Assembly (NCBI GenBank): GCA_002105175.1
Contig: MCGE01000038.1
Coordinates: 310,001-374,000 of the forward strand
Length of the DNA: 64,000 nt
Reading direction: 5' to 3'
Source: Absidia repens
Lineage: Eukaryota > Mucoromycota > Mucoromycetes > Mucorales > Cunninghamellaceae
This document shows, in pieces, positions 50,993 to 63,105 of the stretch. Numbering within the stretch: position 1 is the first letter of the stretch; each line of letters begins with the position of its first letter. The notes under the pieces were generated by a model that was given only the letters and a program-made list of their open reading frames with translations, was not told the origin of the DNA and ran no database searches. A program made the translations under genes and the position numbers.

Positions 50993-51508
50993 TATAGTAT
51001 GATATGTTGTATTTTCGGTTAATTCCTTTAGTTAGTTATCTCCACATCCTTTCAACTATTATTTTAGTTTTGATTATTGCCTTACTATGTTATTTAGTAC
51101 ATTTTATATTTACCCTCCTCCATATTAGCCTTGATAAAAATTTTACCCATACAATAAAAAAAAATTTGAAACTTTTTATTATATTTTGTTTTGTAATCTA
51201 GTTTTCAATCAAATACGTGTCTTTTTTTTTTAGGTGTAATGCGTTCTGGATATAATATCAGAGGAGGTATCAGTTGATCTTTTTAATAGAACATTGGCGA
51301 CGATGCTAATCAAAGCTGGGGCTAATGTCACACTGGCTTCAACGCAGAATATGTCGACCTTACATAGGTTAAACACAATGGAAGAAATTAGGGAAGCTCC
51401 AATCATGACTATATATAAGAGTATCAAAAAAATCCACAACGGGCGTGACTCTAAGCATTTTCACTTTACACCCTCAATTTCACAAAAGGGGTAGAGGGAT
51501 TTCAGATT
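50993..51508. other. HSP60 3' flank
   Basis: Contains short chance frames only (51,230-51,494). GTGAGT overlapping the HSP60 stop could be a weak alternative donor, but the resulting 250-nt intron leads to a non-GGM tail. Confidence 0.4.
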
Positions 51509-52165
51509 CCGCCCACGTGAATATTTATTTTCTCCCATGATTTATTTTTTCGCTCCCTCTCTCTCTCTCTCTTTCTTTTCATTTCTTTCTTTCCCGTCTT
51601 TTCCTTTTTCACCATTCAACTTCTATGAGGTTATGTACGACTTAGGTTAGTGTCATGACTAGTTTAGAAGCGTTTTCAGCTCAGGTACTTGCAACCCTTT
51701 CACTTTGGTTCTAGGATTTAGGACCCACCATTAGTTGACTTTTTGGAACCTCCATTAGCTTAGTTTAGTGTTCATTTGTCCATAATTTTTTTCTACATCT
51801 GAATAAAATATGCCTCTTTTTACATCCTTCAATGAAAAAAATGCTCCATTAACCTTTCTCATGCCTTGTACCGGACTGTACAGCACAACATGTTAGATCC
51901 CGCTATCCAACCATTCTTTTATATTAGTGTTGGCCATTCGTCAGATCACTCATTAGTACTCCTCATTCTTTCTCTATTAGATCCCTTGTTACAGTGAACT
52001 TCACACCCATAGTTTTAGTGATTACAAATATTTTCCAATAAAATATGCCACTTCATTATCCAGTCTTTGTACCGTTAAATATTTAGCAATTAATTTTATT
52101 AGCTACTTTGTGCGCCTCCTATCAAGCACTTGTCTTCTAGTTCACTCACTATGACTATTATTTCG
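51509..52165 (+). repeat. Dispersed ~0.7-kb repeat, copy C
   Basis: Begins CCGCCCACGTG (51,509) and shows in order CTCCCATGATTTATTTTTTC, TTCACCATTCAACTT, GTTTTCAGCTCAGG, CATTAGCTTAGTTTAGTG, AATAAAATATGCC, GCCATTCGTCAGATCAC and a second AATAAAATATGCC near 52,037, ending about TCACTCACTATGAC. It is collinear with copy B (20,237) but has lost the GATTACAAGATGC core. Flanks differ. Confidence 0.72.
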
Positions 52166-52507
52166 CAAAGCCCAAGAGATCGGTTCCCAGTTCTAGGTCA
52201 CTTAATATGAAAAGTGGCTCTATTCCGGCACTACTACCACCATTAATAAACCTAGGCTCCGCTGTACGGAGTTCATTCGATAAATTAATAAGAGCACGCA
52301 TAAAAGTCAGTCATAAATCATCAAGTAAAAAATATGTATAAAACGTTGTGTTTATTGATTTAGTACTACAGTCAAACTATTATATAAAAAAAAAAAAAAA
52401 ACTGGTGGGGGAGGGGAGGTAAAGAAATATAGCGACTACTAATACTACATTCAATGAAAAAAAAAAACATACTAGTCAAAGTGAAGAAGGGGAAGTGGGG
52501 AGTAGAT

Positions 52508-55031
52508 CTAAGACTGGATACTTTGCTTTTCAGTGGCTTGATCTTGAGTGAGATAATGTTCGGCCACTTGAGCAAATTCGGTCATGACGCCATGGATGGT
52601 TTTTCGGAAGGCGACAGAGTCAGTTTCAGCTGCTTGGCGACACGAAGAAACACTGAGGCGCACCATATCCTTATCAATTGCATAATTTACACCGTAACCA
52701 TCAGTCACCACAGGTCCAAAGGCACCGTAAGCAAACGTACCAGGTGAAGTGTTGGAAGTGGACAATTTCCAGTATTGCGATGCCCGATAGGCAGGATCTT
52801 GGAACATGGCAGCCAAGTCGGATTGCGCTTCCTCAGGTGTCATTTGATAATAAAGTCCAAACAAATGACGGTCGATAGCTTGTCCTATCATAAAGGAAAA
52901 GGGCAAGGTTTCCATTATTTACTTTTTTCTTACACTTTTTTTTTTTTTTTTTTTTTTTTTTTGTCGTTACCATTGACAGCGGCACGCATATATTCACCAT
53001 GACTTTCCAAAGCCTTCCCCAATAGTCCTAATTTGTTTGCCATCTATTATAAAGTTAGATCATGGAAAAAAAAGAAGTGAGTCGATCAAGTACTTGATGT
53101 CAATTGTTCATTTCTCTTTGGTGTTCTGAGATAATCTATTTACCGAAACGTCTTTGTCGTCCCAAGCCTTGGTAAAAGCGGCTGATTCTTCAGTACAGGA
53201 TCGGACGGTTTCAGTACGACCAGTCAAGAATTTGCGAGTGGAAGCGGACTCATAGGTAGGACAAGATTGACCATAGTGACGGTAATAGGCTAGTTGGAAC
53301 ACCATTTGCATCCAGCTGTCAGGGCTAATCTTGGCACGCTTCATAAAGTTGGAGCCATAATCTTTGTTGTGCAAAAAGGAGCAATCCAAATCGTCGATCA
53401 TTCGTTTGGCGTTCTGTTCGGCTGTTTGGAGTGCTTCGTTTATGGCGGCAGTATTTCCGATAGACCAGGTGAGATGTCGGGGAGGAGATAACTTGACAGA
53501 AGAGGACCCGTTCGTTTGGATAGGTTCCCTATCGATATATAATAATAATATTAGTTACCCGCTTTTTTTATTTGCACTTCCCGTGTATACTTACTTTTGA
53601 AGTACATCAAAAACGATTTGAAGAGGTACCACAGCATCAACGGGTGAATGTTCACCATTGATACCAGCAGAGCCATTTGTTTCCACAATCACTTGGACAC
53701 CTTTATCAAACCACCGATTGTATGCATTTTGACCATGGGACATGTTGCGGTGACTTTTGTCTAATTCTTGAGGGGAAGAGTAATGATCCAAGCAAACAGC
53801 AAATAGTGAAGTGTCAATATCCTTGAATACTTGAGCGTTAGCAGGATTTGCTTCCAATGATTCCCTAATCTAAAAAATGAAAGTGTGAAGAGAATGAGAA
53901 TGTGTTCTATGTTTCGTATATTATCCTATTACATTTGCCCATGTATCCCGTTGTTCCGATGTGAAAAGTCCGATAGGTAATTGTCGTTCATGTTCAGGGG
54001 TACTTTCAACCTGATCAACCACTTGACGTAGTTGCCTACAGAAAGGAGATGAATCAAATCATTAATATCATAGAACATCAATCTTTTGTGCGTGTGTGCG
54101 TGTCGCAGATGCATACTTTTCGATTCCTTGTACCGGCACAGTTTCACCTTGAGCACCAATAACATCGACTGAGAAAAGCTGATTTTTGTAAATGGCAGTA
54201 ATGTGTTTGGCAGTAGCGGGATAATGAGAGATGACCTTGTCAGCGGGAGAAGCTGCAATACGAGTGGTACTAAAAACACCCTTTAATTGATGCATACAGA
54301 AAGGTCCAGAACGAGATGAATCTGGTACAATTTCTTCCCTAGTAATGATTGATAAACGAAAGGGGGCGTAGCGTGAAGGTTAGAAGAAAATGCATACGGT
54401 ATGAAAATATCTATATATTATTTGACATACCTGTTCACACGGTTGGAATAGTCCACAAGACCGGCAATAAACCCGGCAGCACGGTTCAGTTGGAAAGGAG
54501 TAGCAGTGCCAGCAGTAGGAGGGTCGACCAAACCTTGAGGATGGTTCTTTAATTGCATCCACCAATTGACGTTGATCATAGTAGGCGCTCTATATTCCAG
54601 ATAACCCTTGTTCAGCCATAGTTGGTCCAACCAAGAATACCCCTTCTTTGTTTCTTGTTCATCCAGACGATGTAATCTTGCTTGAAGTTCCTTTGCAAAA
54701 TCACCCTGAAGGAACTGGTCCACTTTGGCACAGGATTGTTGATAATCAGTAGCACTTAGGAGAGGCACCAGACTTTTTTTGTATCGCTGACCTGTCGCTT
54801 CCAGTTCGGGGATGGGTAGCGTTGGGAGCACTTTTTGATTGGAGAAGGTTTTTGTTGAATAACATTGATGACTAGAGGGAGGAAAAAAAAAAAAAAAAAA
54901 GGATATCAGAATTGATTGTATCTCTTTTTTACAACACCGACAGTGCCTTAAATTTTGGGCAATTTCATGCGCTATGTATGTTCTAAACTTTACCCTGTAG
55001 GTCTATTAGAGCGACAAAGTAATCGAAGCAT
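52508..55031 (-). CDS. CAT2: Carnitine O-acetyltransferase
   Basis: Moves acetyl groups between CoA and carnitine so acetyl units can leave peroxisomes or enter mitochondria. Start ATG 55,031 codes for MLRLLCRSNRPTG, spliced to HQCYSTKTFSNQKVLPTLPI; this Arg-rich start suggests mitochondrial import. Landmarks: LPIPELEATGQRYKKSLVPL, GYLEYRAPTMINVNWWMQL, the catalytic His region GINGEHSPVDAVVPLQ, SWMQMVFQLAYYRHYGQSCP, YESASTRKFLTGRTETVRSC and PVVTDGYGVNYAIDKDMVRL. There are at least eight exons. The C-terminus is KQSIQS, not a PTS1 tripeptide, so a peroxisomal form is not obvious from this transcript. In DAVVPL the usual HSPVDG glycine is alanine. Confidence 0.94.
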
Positions 55032-55208
55032 GTCAAATAGTAGCGTCACAGAAGGGAAGGACGAAGAAAAGAGCGAAGAGTGGGAAAAACGAAACTTAAA
55101 TCTTTTTATCAGCTAAAATAAAGATAACATGTGATTGTTCAAGAATCATGTTGGCGTATAGATCTCCGCTGCGTCAATGACGGGCATACATAATAGTAGA
55201 TGACGAAC

Positions 55209-55310
55209 TACAGTTATTAACTTTAAACTGAGACGAAGATAAGCTAAACGAAAAAGATGGTACAATATTTTACGTCTTCCCAAAAATTCTAACAGGTGGC
55301 TCAGAAATAT
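55209..55310. mobile_element. Mariner-type MITE remnant, copy 3 (one end)
   Basis: TA then CAGTTATTAACTTTAAACTG and GAGACGAA, matching the left end of copy 1 (857), and further in CCCAAAAATTCTAACAGGTG, an exact match to the interior of copy 1. I found no right terminal repeat, so it looks truncated. Confidence 0.6.
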
Positions 55311-55707
55311 ATCAACTTGACCTAAATTTTCAGGTCTCACCATCCGAAATCCCTCTCCCCTCCAAAAAAAAAAAAAAAAAAACAAAAAAAAAACCACTTT
55401 GCCTCGATCGAAACGTCAATAACTCTATGCGAGAGCTGTCAAATATTTCCCCCGCACTGTTCCTGTTCCCCACATGTGCATCACAACAATCTGTCAAATA
55501 GATCGTGGGATAAATGTAACCTAATTGATCAAGTATTTCATGAACCACCAACAAATAGTAATCGAAAGCATATGAAAAACACATGCAATTTCATGAAGAC
55601 AGAATAAGTAATAGTACTACCAACATACAAAACCACTTTCTTCATTTTTAATTCAATCATATACAAATAAAATACAATACCAAACACGGACCACTATAAC
55701 TAAACAA

Positions 55708-55708
55708 A

Positions 55709-55775
<67 letters not shown>
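55708..55775. repeat. (ACT)n microsatellite
   Basis: About 22 perfect ACT triplets just after the 3' end (sense strand) of the C2-domain gene. Confidence 0.9.
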
Positions 55776-55793
55776 TAACAAAGAAAATTTTAA

Positions 55794-57166
55794 TCAATAA
55801 GGGGAGTAACCAGATGGATGAGAAGGATACTGCTGTGGTTGAGAATATGGCCTATTTGGATATGGTTGCTGACAAGGTAATGCGTGTGATGGATGAGGAT
55901 TTGGGAATGATTGTCGTTGTTGAAAAGGTGGAGGACGAGAAGAATAATTTCGTAATTGTTGAGAAGGCGTTCCATTAAAGCTATGATGATGTTGAAGATG
56001 AGGAGGAGGAGGAGGAGTAGCGTAAGCCGTGTGATGTTGAGGTCGAATTTGAGGCTGAGGGTACATTGGTCTAGGAGGGTAGTTATTTACTGGTAGGCAA
56101 GGGGATCGGTATGATGGCGGTATGACATTGGCGCGGTTGGATGGATGTTGATAAGGTGATGATGTTACTGGGGACTGGTTGGTAAATATTGACGAATGAG
56201 GCACTGGTTGATTAAGTGGAGGTCGCATAGGTATACGGGCAGGCCGAGAATTCGATTCAGGGTGAGGTGTAGGATAGGGCCTTGGCTGAGCTGAACGATT
56301 CATTAGTGGGGCTGGCTGAGTTGTATACTGCCTAATCTGAGGAACAGGATACGGGTGCTGTTGCTGTTGTTGGTGGTGTTGCGTATGAGCTTTTTCCTAA
56401 AGATATTTGATCTTATTAATTGGTATACAATCATCCTTTCTTGCTTTCCATGACCTTACCGCATAAAATGTCAATTCTAAGTAAATCTGACCGGCCTTTT
56501 TTCCATTCAAAACCAAAGGGAAGAAGCCTAGGAGCGGAAATGGGTGTAATTAGAATGATGACGCGGGATAATCACTTCCATAATATGAATAAACATCATC
56601 TCTTACCATCATGTTCGCCCTTTCGAAGCACTTCATTCAGATCCACATGACCTTCTGATATCAAATTTTCCTGCGATGCTTGCCTGCTAAATATTTGGAT
56701 AAATAACCGAGTTGCACCTGGAGGCACTGGTAAATTGATCTGGATAAAATATCATTGTAAGATTCCACCAAGACTTTTGTTTATATGTCTATATGCATAG
56801 TTTTTACCTGATCATCCCATATTGGATTCTGTCCTCCGTTTCGATCTGTTTTCGTCTTCTTTGCCACAGAGCCGAGTTTGAATATGCAGAAAGGATCCTG
56901 TTTTCCATTCGCCTACGTGTTATTCAAATTCAGGGCGAAGTCTGATTAATCTTGCGCGTTTTGTTACTCATTCATGTTCCATTCTATTCTTACCATACTG
57001 CTAGGTAAGTTCTCCTATGTCAATAAGAAAATAGGATAAAAACAGACGGTTTGGTTCACTAGTTAGATATATTTAAATTGCTTGTCTTTCCTTGTCAAAT
57101 ACATCGTCTTACCGCTTTCAGGGCAATCACGACCAATTCGCCAATAGTAGAGCCAAGTTGCGCCAT
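55794..57166 (-). CDS. C2-domain protein with proline-rich tail, Inn1/Fic1-like
   Basis: Yeast Inn1 and fission yeast Fic1 combine an N-terminal C2 domain with PxxP motifs that bind SH3 proteins at the cytokinetic ring. Start 57,166 (MAQLGSTIGELVVIALKA), a 21-nt microexon (57,014-56,994, ENLPSSM), then ANGKQDPFCIFKLG, NPIWDDQ, INLPVPPGATRLFIQIF, LISEGHVDLNEVL, and GFFPLVLNGKKAGQIYLELT completing one C2 sandwich. The tail (exon from about 56,399) is Pro/Gln/His/Tyr-rich with many PxxP motifs, such as RPYPTPHPES and PPPPPHL, ending HPSGYSPY at 55,794. C2 plus proline-rich tail and total length (about 330 aa) fit the Inn1/Fic1 group; the cellular role is inferred. Confidence 0.82.
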
Positions 57167-57600
57167 ATTGTATATATAGAGGAACAGAAAGAAAAAACGA
57201 AAATAGTTAGCTCAGCGCGAGGTGAAGTGAAAATAAAAAACCTTGGCCAAAATTAGCGAGCGGTATTTTAATTCGGGTCTTCGGCATGGTCTTGGCCAGT
57301 TGAAAAAAAAGGGGTGAACTTCATCATAAAAGGATTTCATTGTCTGTACTACATTGATCCCATTCTTTTACAACGCAAGTCAAGTACTATATGATTATAT
57401 CAATACATCCGTCATCCTACATAAATGATAATTAACATATCCAAGCTGTCGTGTCTATATCACTAATATTTGATACAACGTAAGCGACTATAAACATTAT
57501 CATCACACAAACTACTAGTGACCAATAATAAATAATAATAAAATCAATAATAACAAAGGTAATAATCAAGGGAGGGAATATACTGAACTATAAGCTACAA
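57167..57600. other. Intergenic region
   Basis: Promoter side of the C2-domain gene. No gene or repeat recognised. Confidence 0.45.
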
Positions 57601-58620
57601 ACTAATCCGTCTTCTTGGATTCTTATCCGGCCATTGAGATGTTGATTGAACTTTTGCGCATCTTCAAACTTGGCCTTAAACAAAATTGACGATGTGAAAG
57701 TCGGTGAAATCGATGACTAAAAGTTCCGGATCCGCTTCGCCATCATCAGACAAGTCTGGATTCTACAATCAAGGAGCGATCGGAGCCAATATTACTCGTT
57801 AATATGGTGGACACTTCCATTGTTCAATCTCAAAAGCAGTCATCAATGGCCTATTCGACTTCTTCCTATATCGAAAATAAATAAATAAAATAGAGTGAGA
57901 TAAAGAAAGATGTTTGGGAGAATATTCATTTCTAAGCTGCGAACCGACATGGCAGCATGCTCCTCCATGACGAAAAATACACAATGATGTTCATTATACA
58001 ATCTACATATTTTATTGATTCCAATTATTCATTCATTCATTTATCCGTCATTTGACATACCTTTTCTTCTGGTGTAATATTTTTCTTCGGTTCCAAGCAT
58101 TGGTTTTTGTGTGAGAAAATAATAGGGGACAAAGGATCCAGGGACAATTTGCCAAAATTGTAATTTCTAATGCCGCTTACGCCGGTGTTTGAACTTTCCA
58201 AGCATTTTTGTGTGAAATGCATTGCGCTCTGGATGTAATTAAAAGGCTGTGCGTAATAAAATAAATGTATTTATACAATAATTTCAATGATTTAAATTGC
58301 TACCGTACAATTATTTACAGTCACAGGTAAAAAAAAAAAAATAGAGATAGAGTAACCTTCGTGTGGAAATCATATTGGAAAGTATGGTTTTCATACGGTT
58401 TTCATTCTTGTCATCGGGTCCGTAGAAGTGATCAAAGAGCACGGTATACGATAATGTCCCATCATGTGATAAATCTTTTATTACCAGCGGAAGATCTTTT
58501 GTTCCCATGAACAGTAAATTATTGAACAAATAGAGACAAGTAAGGGATGGGATCCATGTATCCAACCTTTAAGGAACTCCGTGCAAGGGGATCGAGAAAA
58601 GGCCTGATGATCAAAAATAG
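57600..58620 (-). pseudogene. Degraded or unresolved multi-exon gene, function unknown
   Basis: Several coding-looking pieces lie in order on the minus strand, but no continuous reading frame can be built. Pieces: PSLTCLYLFNNLLFMGTKDL, VIKDLSHDGTLSYTVLFDHF to DKNENRMKTILSNMISTRR (58,550-58,360); PFNYIQSAMHFTQKCLESSN to PKKNITPEEK (58,245-58,060, with good acceptor and donor); NPDLSDDGEADPELLVIDFT with DFHIVNFV followed by a stop (57,765-57,680); then in another frame KAKFEDAQKFNQHLNGRIRI (57,675-57,615). The last two pieces seem to belong together, broken by one or two bases. I do not recognise the family. Decay is my preferred reading; a wrong assembly base or unusual introns are alternatives. 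Confidence 0.4.
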
Positions 58621-58799
58621 ACAAGGTTTACAGTGTTCACCAACCATTTATTTTTTTTTAACTTGGATGTTTGGTTACACACACGCTTTTATTTTCTTAT
58701 AGGAGCCTCCCCCCCCAAAGGACAGAAAACAATTTTCATTTTCTTTTCGCTCAATATCTCTTGATTTTTTTTTTTCTCTCTGTCTGAGTGTTTACTTCA

Positions 58800-60077
58800 A
58801 TGGGCCAAGCTACTTCCAAAAACTTACGACCTGATGCCTTTTATGACTACAAGGATGTTGGCAACAAGTTTACGAAAGTAACATTGTCCACTTTAGCTGT
58901 TCCGATGGTGATTATTGCCTTTCCGTTGTTGAATGCTTATACGTTTACGGAAGAAGAACTGACTGGATTTAAAGTGATGGACGGTGCCATAGGTGGTCTT
59001 TTAGGGGTGATCGGTTGGCCTTTAGCTCCTTTCTTGGCTTGCTATGGTGTCTTCCAAGTCATGTTTAAAGAAGGACCGACTGAACCGCTACCCATTCCAA
59101 AACATATCAAGGATGCTGCCAGACGATCAATTGGTTTGAATTGTGAACAATTTTACAATGTGGCGGTCGTGGGTGTGTCAGGAACTGGAAAAGTAAGTAT
59201 CCTTCTTATATCTATAAAATTAGACTAGAATTTGGTTTATTCACAACTTGTGATATTTATAGAGCTCTGTAGTGAATGGTATTTTGGGTTACAGGGATCA
59301 TGACAAGGATGCAGCTGCTACGGGGGAAAGCGAAACGACAAAGAAACCAAGAGCTTACCGACATCCTGATTTACGATCTATGGTGTTATGGGACATGCCC
59401 GGTGCTAATACAATGAATCACCCTGGAGGTACATATTTTGAAGACAAATTTCTGTGTGCTTTTGATTCCCTGATCATTGTCACTGCTGAAAGGTAAACAC
59501 GATACTAAAAAGATAACAAGGACACTGATTTCTAAAAAAGGAATATGCTTTCTCACCTTTTTTCTATAAAAGATTAATGGAGACAGATATACAAATTGCC
59601 AAACAAGCTCAACTATGCCAAATTCCTATACTTATTGTGCGAAACAAGGCTGACCAGGCCATTGGTGCAAAAATACGGAAATTACAACATGCATATGAAG
59701 ATGAACAGGTCAATCGTAGCGCGAGTCAACCTAGAACAGCGACAACAATACTTCCAAGTGCAATTCACCCAAAAAACAGCAACAACAAAGGCGATGGGGA
59801 TATGGATAAAGATAAAATATGGGCGCAGGCATGTGGACAGCTTGGAAAAGAGGTACGAAAAAGCATATATAGACAAATGAAGGACAACAAACTCAGCACC
59901 AAGCGACTCTTCACTATCTCGGCCTGGAATTTGCAAGAATTTGTCCATGTGCTCAGTCATAAGCAACTCGATTCCAACCTCAAATTGATAGACGAGCAAC
60001 GCTTCTTACGGGTTTTGATTGAAGGCGTTATTTTGAAACGGAAACGTGAATTGACGAAAACGACTGGCACCCAATGA
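58800..60077 (+). CDS. IRG-like GTPase with predicted N-myristoylation
   Basis: GTPase resembling the immunity-related GTPase (IRG/IIGP) fold, here in a fungus. Exons 58800-59192, 59263-59492 and 59573-60077 join in frame (375 residues). The N-terminus MGQATSK fits the N-myristoylation pattern M-G-x-x-x-S. Two hydrophobic stretches follow (LSTLAVPMVIIAFPLLNAY; GAIGGLLGVIGWPLAPFLAC). The G domain comes after: G1 GVSGTGKSSVVNGI, G3 DMPGA, G4 RNKAD. ADQAIGAKIRKLQHAYEDEQ begins a helical stretch with a polar insert, then LFTISAWNLQEF (G5-like) and the end RFLRVLIEGVILKRKRELTK. The membrane anchor precedes the GTPase domain, unlike most animal IRGs, whose helical part is mainly C-terminal. Role unknown. 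Confidence 0.8.
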
Positions 60078-61159
60078 CCAGTAATTATTCCCACCTCCAC
60101 CCCCCCCTTCGAACCTAGTTTAGCGTAGCAGTTTCTCATCACTTTTTATTTTACGTATAGCATTTATTCCATTAGCACATATCTCCTAATTATATACACT
60201 CTTTACATATTTACACATTATACTTATTATCACATTACTAATAAAGACAAACTATATTTGAACACAAATATCAAGTAAAATCAATAGTTTCGTACTAGGG
60301 CGTGTATGCAGAATACATATATATGTATGCAGCATAGTGACTTGGGCATTGAATAGGATAGTAAAATCGCCAGCCTGCGGGTATGATATATCTGTGAGGC
60401 AAATATTGGGTTCACAAATGAAGTGGATTCATAAAATAAACTAGAAGACGAAAAGAAAAGGCAGATAGAAAATCACTTCTCTAAATCATAAGAATATTCT
60501 TTTTCGTCAACACTTTTCAGCACCCATCACAACAACACCTTTCACCTCCAATTCTCCCAGTTTACACCCTTTCTGTTCCAACCAGTTAACAGTTGTTCTC
60601 TTTAGAAACCATAGCCAACACTTTTTTTCAATGTCTCCATGTTCTTGTTAGAAGAGTAAACAAACAAACAAAAAAGAAAAAAAGAAAAAAAGAAAACAGT
60701 GACAGGATTTGCAGACAGTGCATGAAATATGATAAGACTGAGTGAAGACAGAAAATATTAAGTAGCAAAACAATAAAAGTTTATTTCAATCCAATAACTA
60801 GTCTACATACAAATAAAACTATCGCTAATATATCTAATCTACGGGGTATATGATATTTCTATGGGATTCCGTTCAAGTCATATTGGCCAAACCAGCAGGT
60901 TGGTTGTTTAAGGCAAGGTATAGAGAACACCGCCTAACGAAAAACATGCTGCCATTCCATACACATAATCGAGTTGCCCAGAAACGTAGATTCCACTAGC
61001 AAGTCGTCTTAATCAAATTCATAATCGCTGAATAACCACTTGAGCCCACTGGCATGTCATCAGTTCATACCAGAAACATGTTACTAACGGTCAGGTTTAT
61101 CTATAAACAAAAACAAGCAACCAAACGCACCTGACAAATCATCACTAAACAATTTAAAA

Positions 61160-61235
61160 TGTACTAAATACATCCAAAATGAAAAGGTTTCCCTATGTCC
61201 TTTGCCATGCCCTTTTTCAAAACGCTTTAAAACTA
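61160..61235 (-). repeat. Dispersed repeat, degenerate fragment D
   Basis: ATCCAAAATGAAAAGGTTTC followed by CCTATG matches copy A (10,571-10,596) nearly exactly, and the next 40 nt keep loose similarity (CTTTAAAAC versus CTGAAAC). The rest of the element is not recognisable here. Confidence 0.5.
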
Positions 61236-61695
61236 AAAAAAAAAATCCCACTCCATGATCAGCAGGCCCTCAGAGGACATCAAAGTGGATGAAAGAGAAA
61301 AGAAGGAATAGAGAAAAAATTAGAAAGCACCACCTTTGATAATTCAATTGAAACCCCGCATTTTTGGTCAGAGCATTTTTCGGTGGTGAGATGAAAGTTG
61401 GCTGGCTCGGCAATATACACAGCTTTCCAGAGTATCATTTTTCATCCTCCAAAAAAAGAAGGAAAATCGTGCAAAGCAGAAGTATATGTATGCGTGATAA
61501 TAAGGTACTTATTAAAAAAATACCTAATATCATAATAATTCCTATTTACGAAGTGTAATAAAGTCATTCGAGTATAATCGTGGGTGTTCTATAACTACAA
61601 AATCTAGTGATACTGTTTGAGCCCGGTCCCGTGGAGCGATGACACGCCGAGAAATGTAGATCGGCGTCACCGTAATGCGACAATGTGGCTAGTGC

Positions 61696-61696
<1 letters not shown>

Positions 61697-61734
<38 letters not shown>
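61697..61734. repeat. 38-nt poly-A tract
   Basis: Uninterrupted A run in the 3' flank of the NDUFAF3-like gene. Confidence 0.9.
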
Positions 61735-61736
<2 letters not shown>

Positions 61737-61881
61737 TGACATTCAAGGTGACTGAGCCGATGATCATATACAGAAGACAAAGCGGAAAAACAAGCATCAA
61801 ATAAATACACTACAAACGATGGTCATATAACATACAAAGATAAATTTTATTCGATACAAAGGTAATAAACTACAGCTAATT

Positions 61882-62690
61882 CTAAACCACTTTTGGATCA
61901 CTTCCACCAACAGGTAATAGCGCCGCCGCGACCCTTCGTCCTTCTTCCGCAAGTACATTGTAGGTTGCCGCTGCATGTTTCTAGTAATGGAAAAAAAAAA
62001 GTAAAGGAGACCGCCCACCCATCAAATTAGTCTATCCATATCATTGCACACCACCTTGTCATACTTCTTTCTTACTGTATTCATGATATCCACTTGAACA
62101 CCCATATCGTAAAAATGTTTTCGAACGTGGGCAGGAAGAGGTGCAAATGTTGAGCCAGTACCAAACAAAATCAGTTCTAATTAAAAATAGTAAAAATCGC
62201 ACATTACTTTGTATCAGTATATACCCCTTTCCTTACACCCCGTCCACTTCTTACCAGGCTTAGGAGAGACAAGGTCAAAGATACAAAGGGAATCCATATC
62301 CCATTCAGCTTGATGGACACTATCCCTGGGCACCTTCCACAGAAAAGCAGATCCATTCACCAAAATTAATGGTTGTTTCACTTGGACATTGTTGGACAAG
62401 ACAAAGCCATCTTTGGTAATGACTTCGATTCCTACGTTGGGACCACGGTCAAACAAGTTGACAAAATAATCGGATGCTGAAGAGCCACGACTGTTATTGT
62501 TCTTGGGATCGTTTGTCATTGCCCCAGTCAGATCTTGTAGCTGGTCCTTGATTGATTTTTGTTGTAGAGTTGCTAAACCACTGTGGATCTTTCGTACTGA
62601 TTGTAATGAATGTAATCGGTGGGATTGCTTCTGTCCAAGTGAACCATGCAAGTTTCTTCCGTTTCGTATCAGCTGCCGTACTGTGATCAT
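61882..62690 (-). CDS. NDUFAF3: Complex I assembly factor NDUFAF3-like (Mth938 domain)
   Basis: Matrix protein that helps assemble respiratory complex I. Start 62,690 (MITVRQLIRNGRNLHGSLGQ) with a basic presequence. The Mth938/DUF498 domain reads DGFVLSNNVQVKQPLILVNG, AFLWKVP, LCIFDLVSPKPG, then in the next exons ELILFGTGSTFAPLPAHVRK, GVQVDIMNTVRKKYDK and ATYNVLAEEGRRVAAALLPV; the (C/A)-A-T-Y-N-x-L-x-E-E-G-R block is the family signature. Three exons, ending SDPKVV at 61,882. If the assignment holds, this organism keeps a canonical complex I, which separates it from yeasts that lost it. Confidence 0.92.
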
Positions 62691-63105
62691 TATATAATCT
62701 AAGAGAGAAAAATAAAAAATAAAAAAATAAGAATAAAATAAAATAGGAAGCGAGAAAATTGTACGATGACCTTTCAAGCCAGACAACTTCGCCCCCCCCC
62801 ACCACCTAGCGGGGTTTCTTTTTCAACAGACCCAAATAAATCAAATCCCACCAAAAAATCATCCACTAACGCATATACCCCAAAATAAGTAAATTTCTTT
62901 CCAATGAGTAAATATTGATTTATTTTATTTTTCAAATAGGGGAAAAGAAAAATTCTCTATATAAAAATAAACAAAATTCAAAAACTAATTATAAACTAGC
63001 GAATTTTCAAAGAATGAGGTGTGATAAATTGATGAAGGATACAAAAAAGAGGAGGTGGCTATACAATAAAAGTGTTTTCAAATAGATAGGGTAAAAAAGG
63101 CACTT
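62691..63105. other. Intergenic region between two minus-strand genes
   Basis: 5' flank of NDUFAF3 and 3' flank of the Hsp70 gene. AT-rich; a C9 run at 62,791-62,799. Confidence 0.5.

Larger units (their letters stand above)
60078..61881. other. 1.8-kb gene-free region
   Basis: Contains a degenerate fragment of the dispersed repeat (61,160-61,235), a 38-nt A run (61,697-61,734) and otherwise AT-rich sequence. No gene seen. Confidence 0.5.

Noticed and set aside
50982..51233. Extra intron giving HSP60 a longer tail
   Set aside because: A GTGAGT donor overlaps the stop, but the 250-nt intron would be long for this genome and the added residues do not form a GGM tail.
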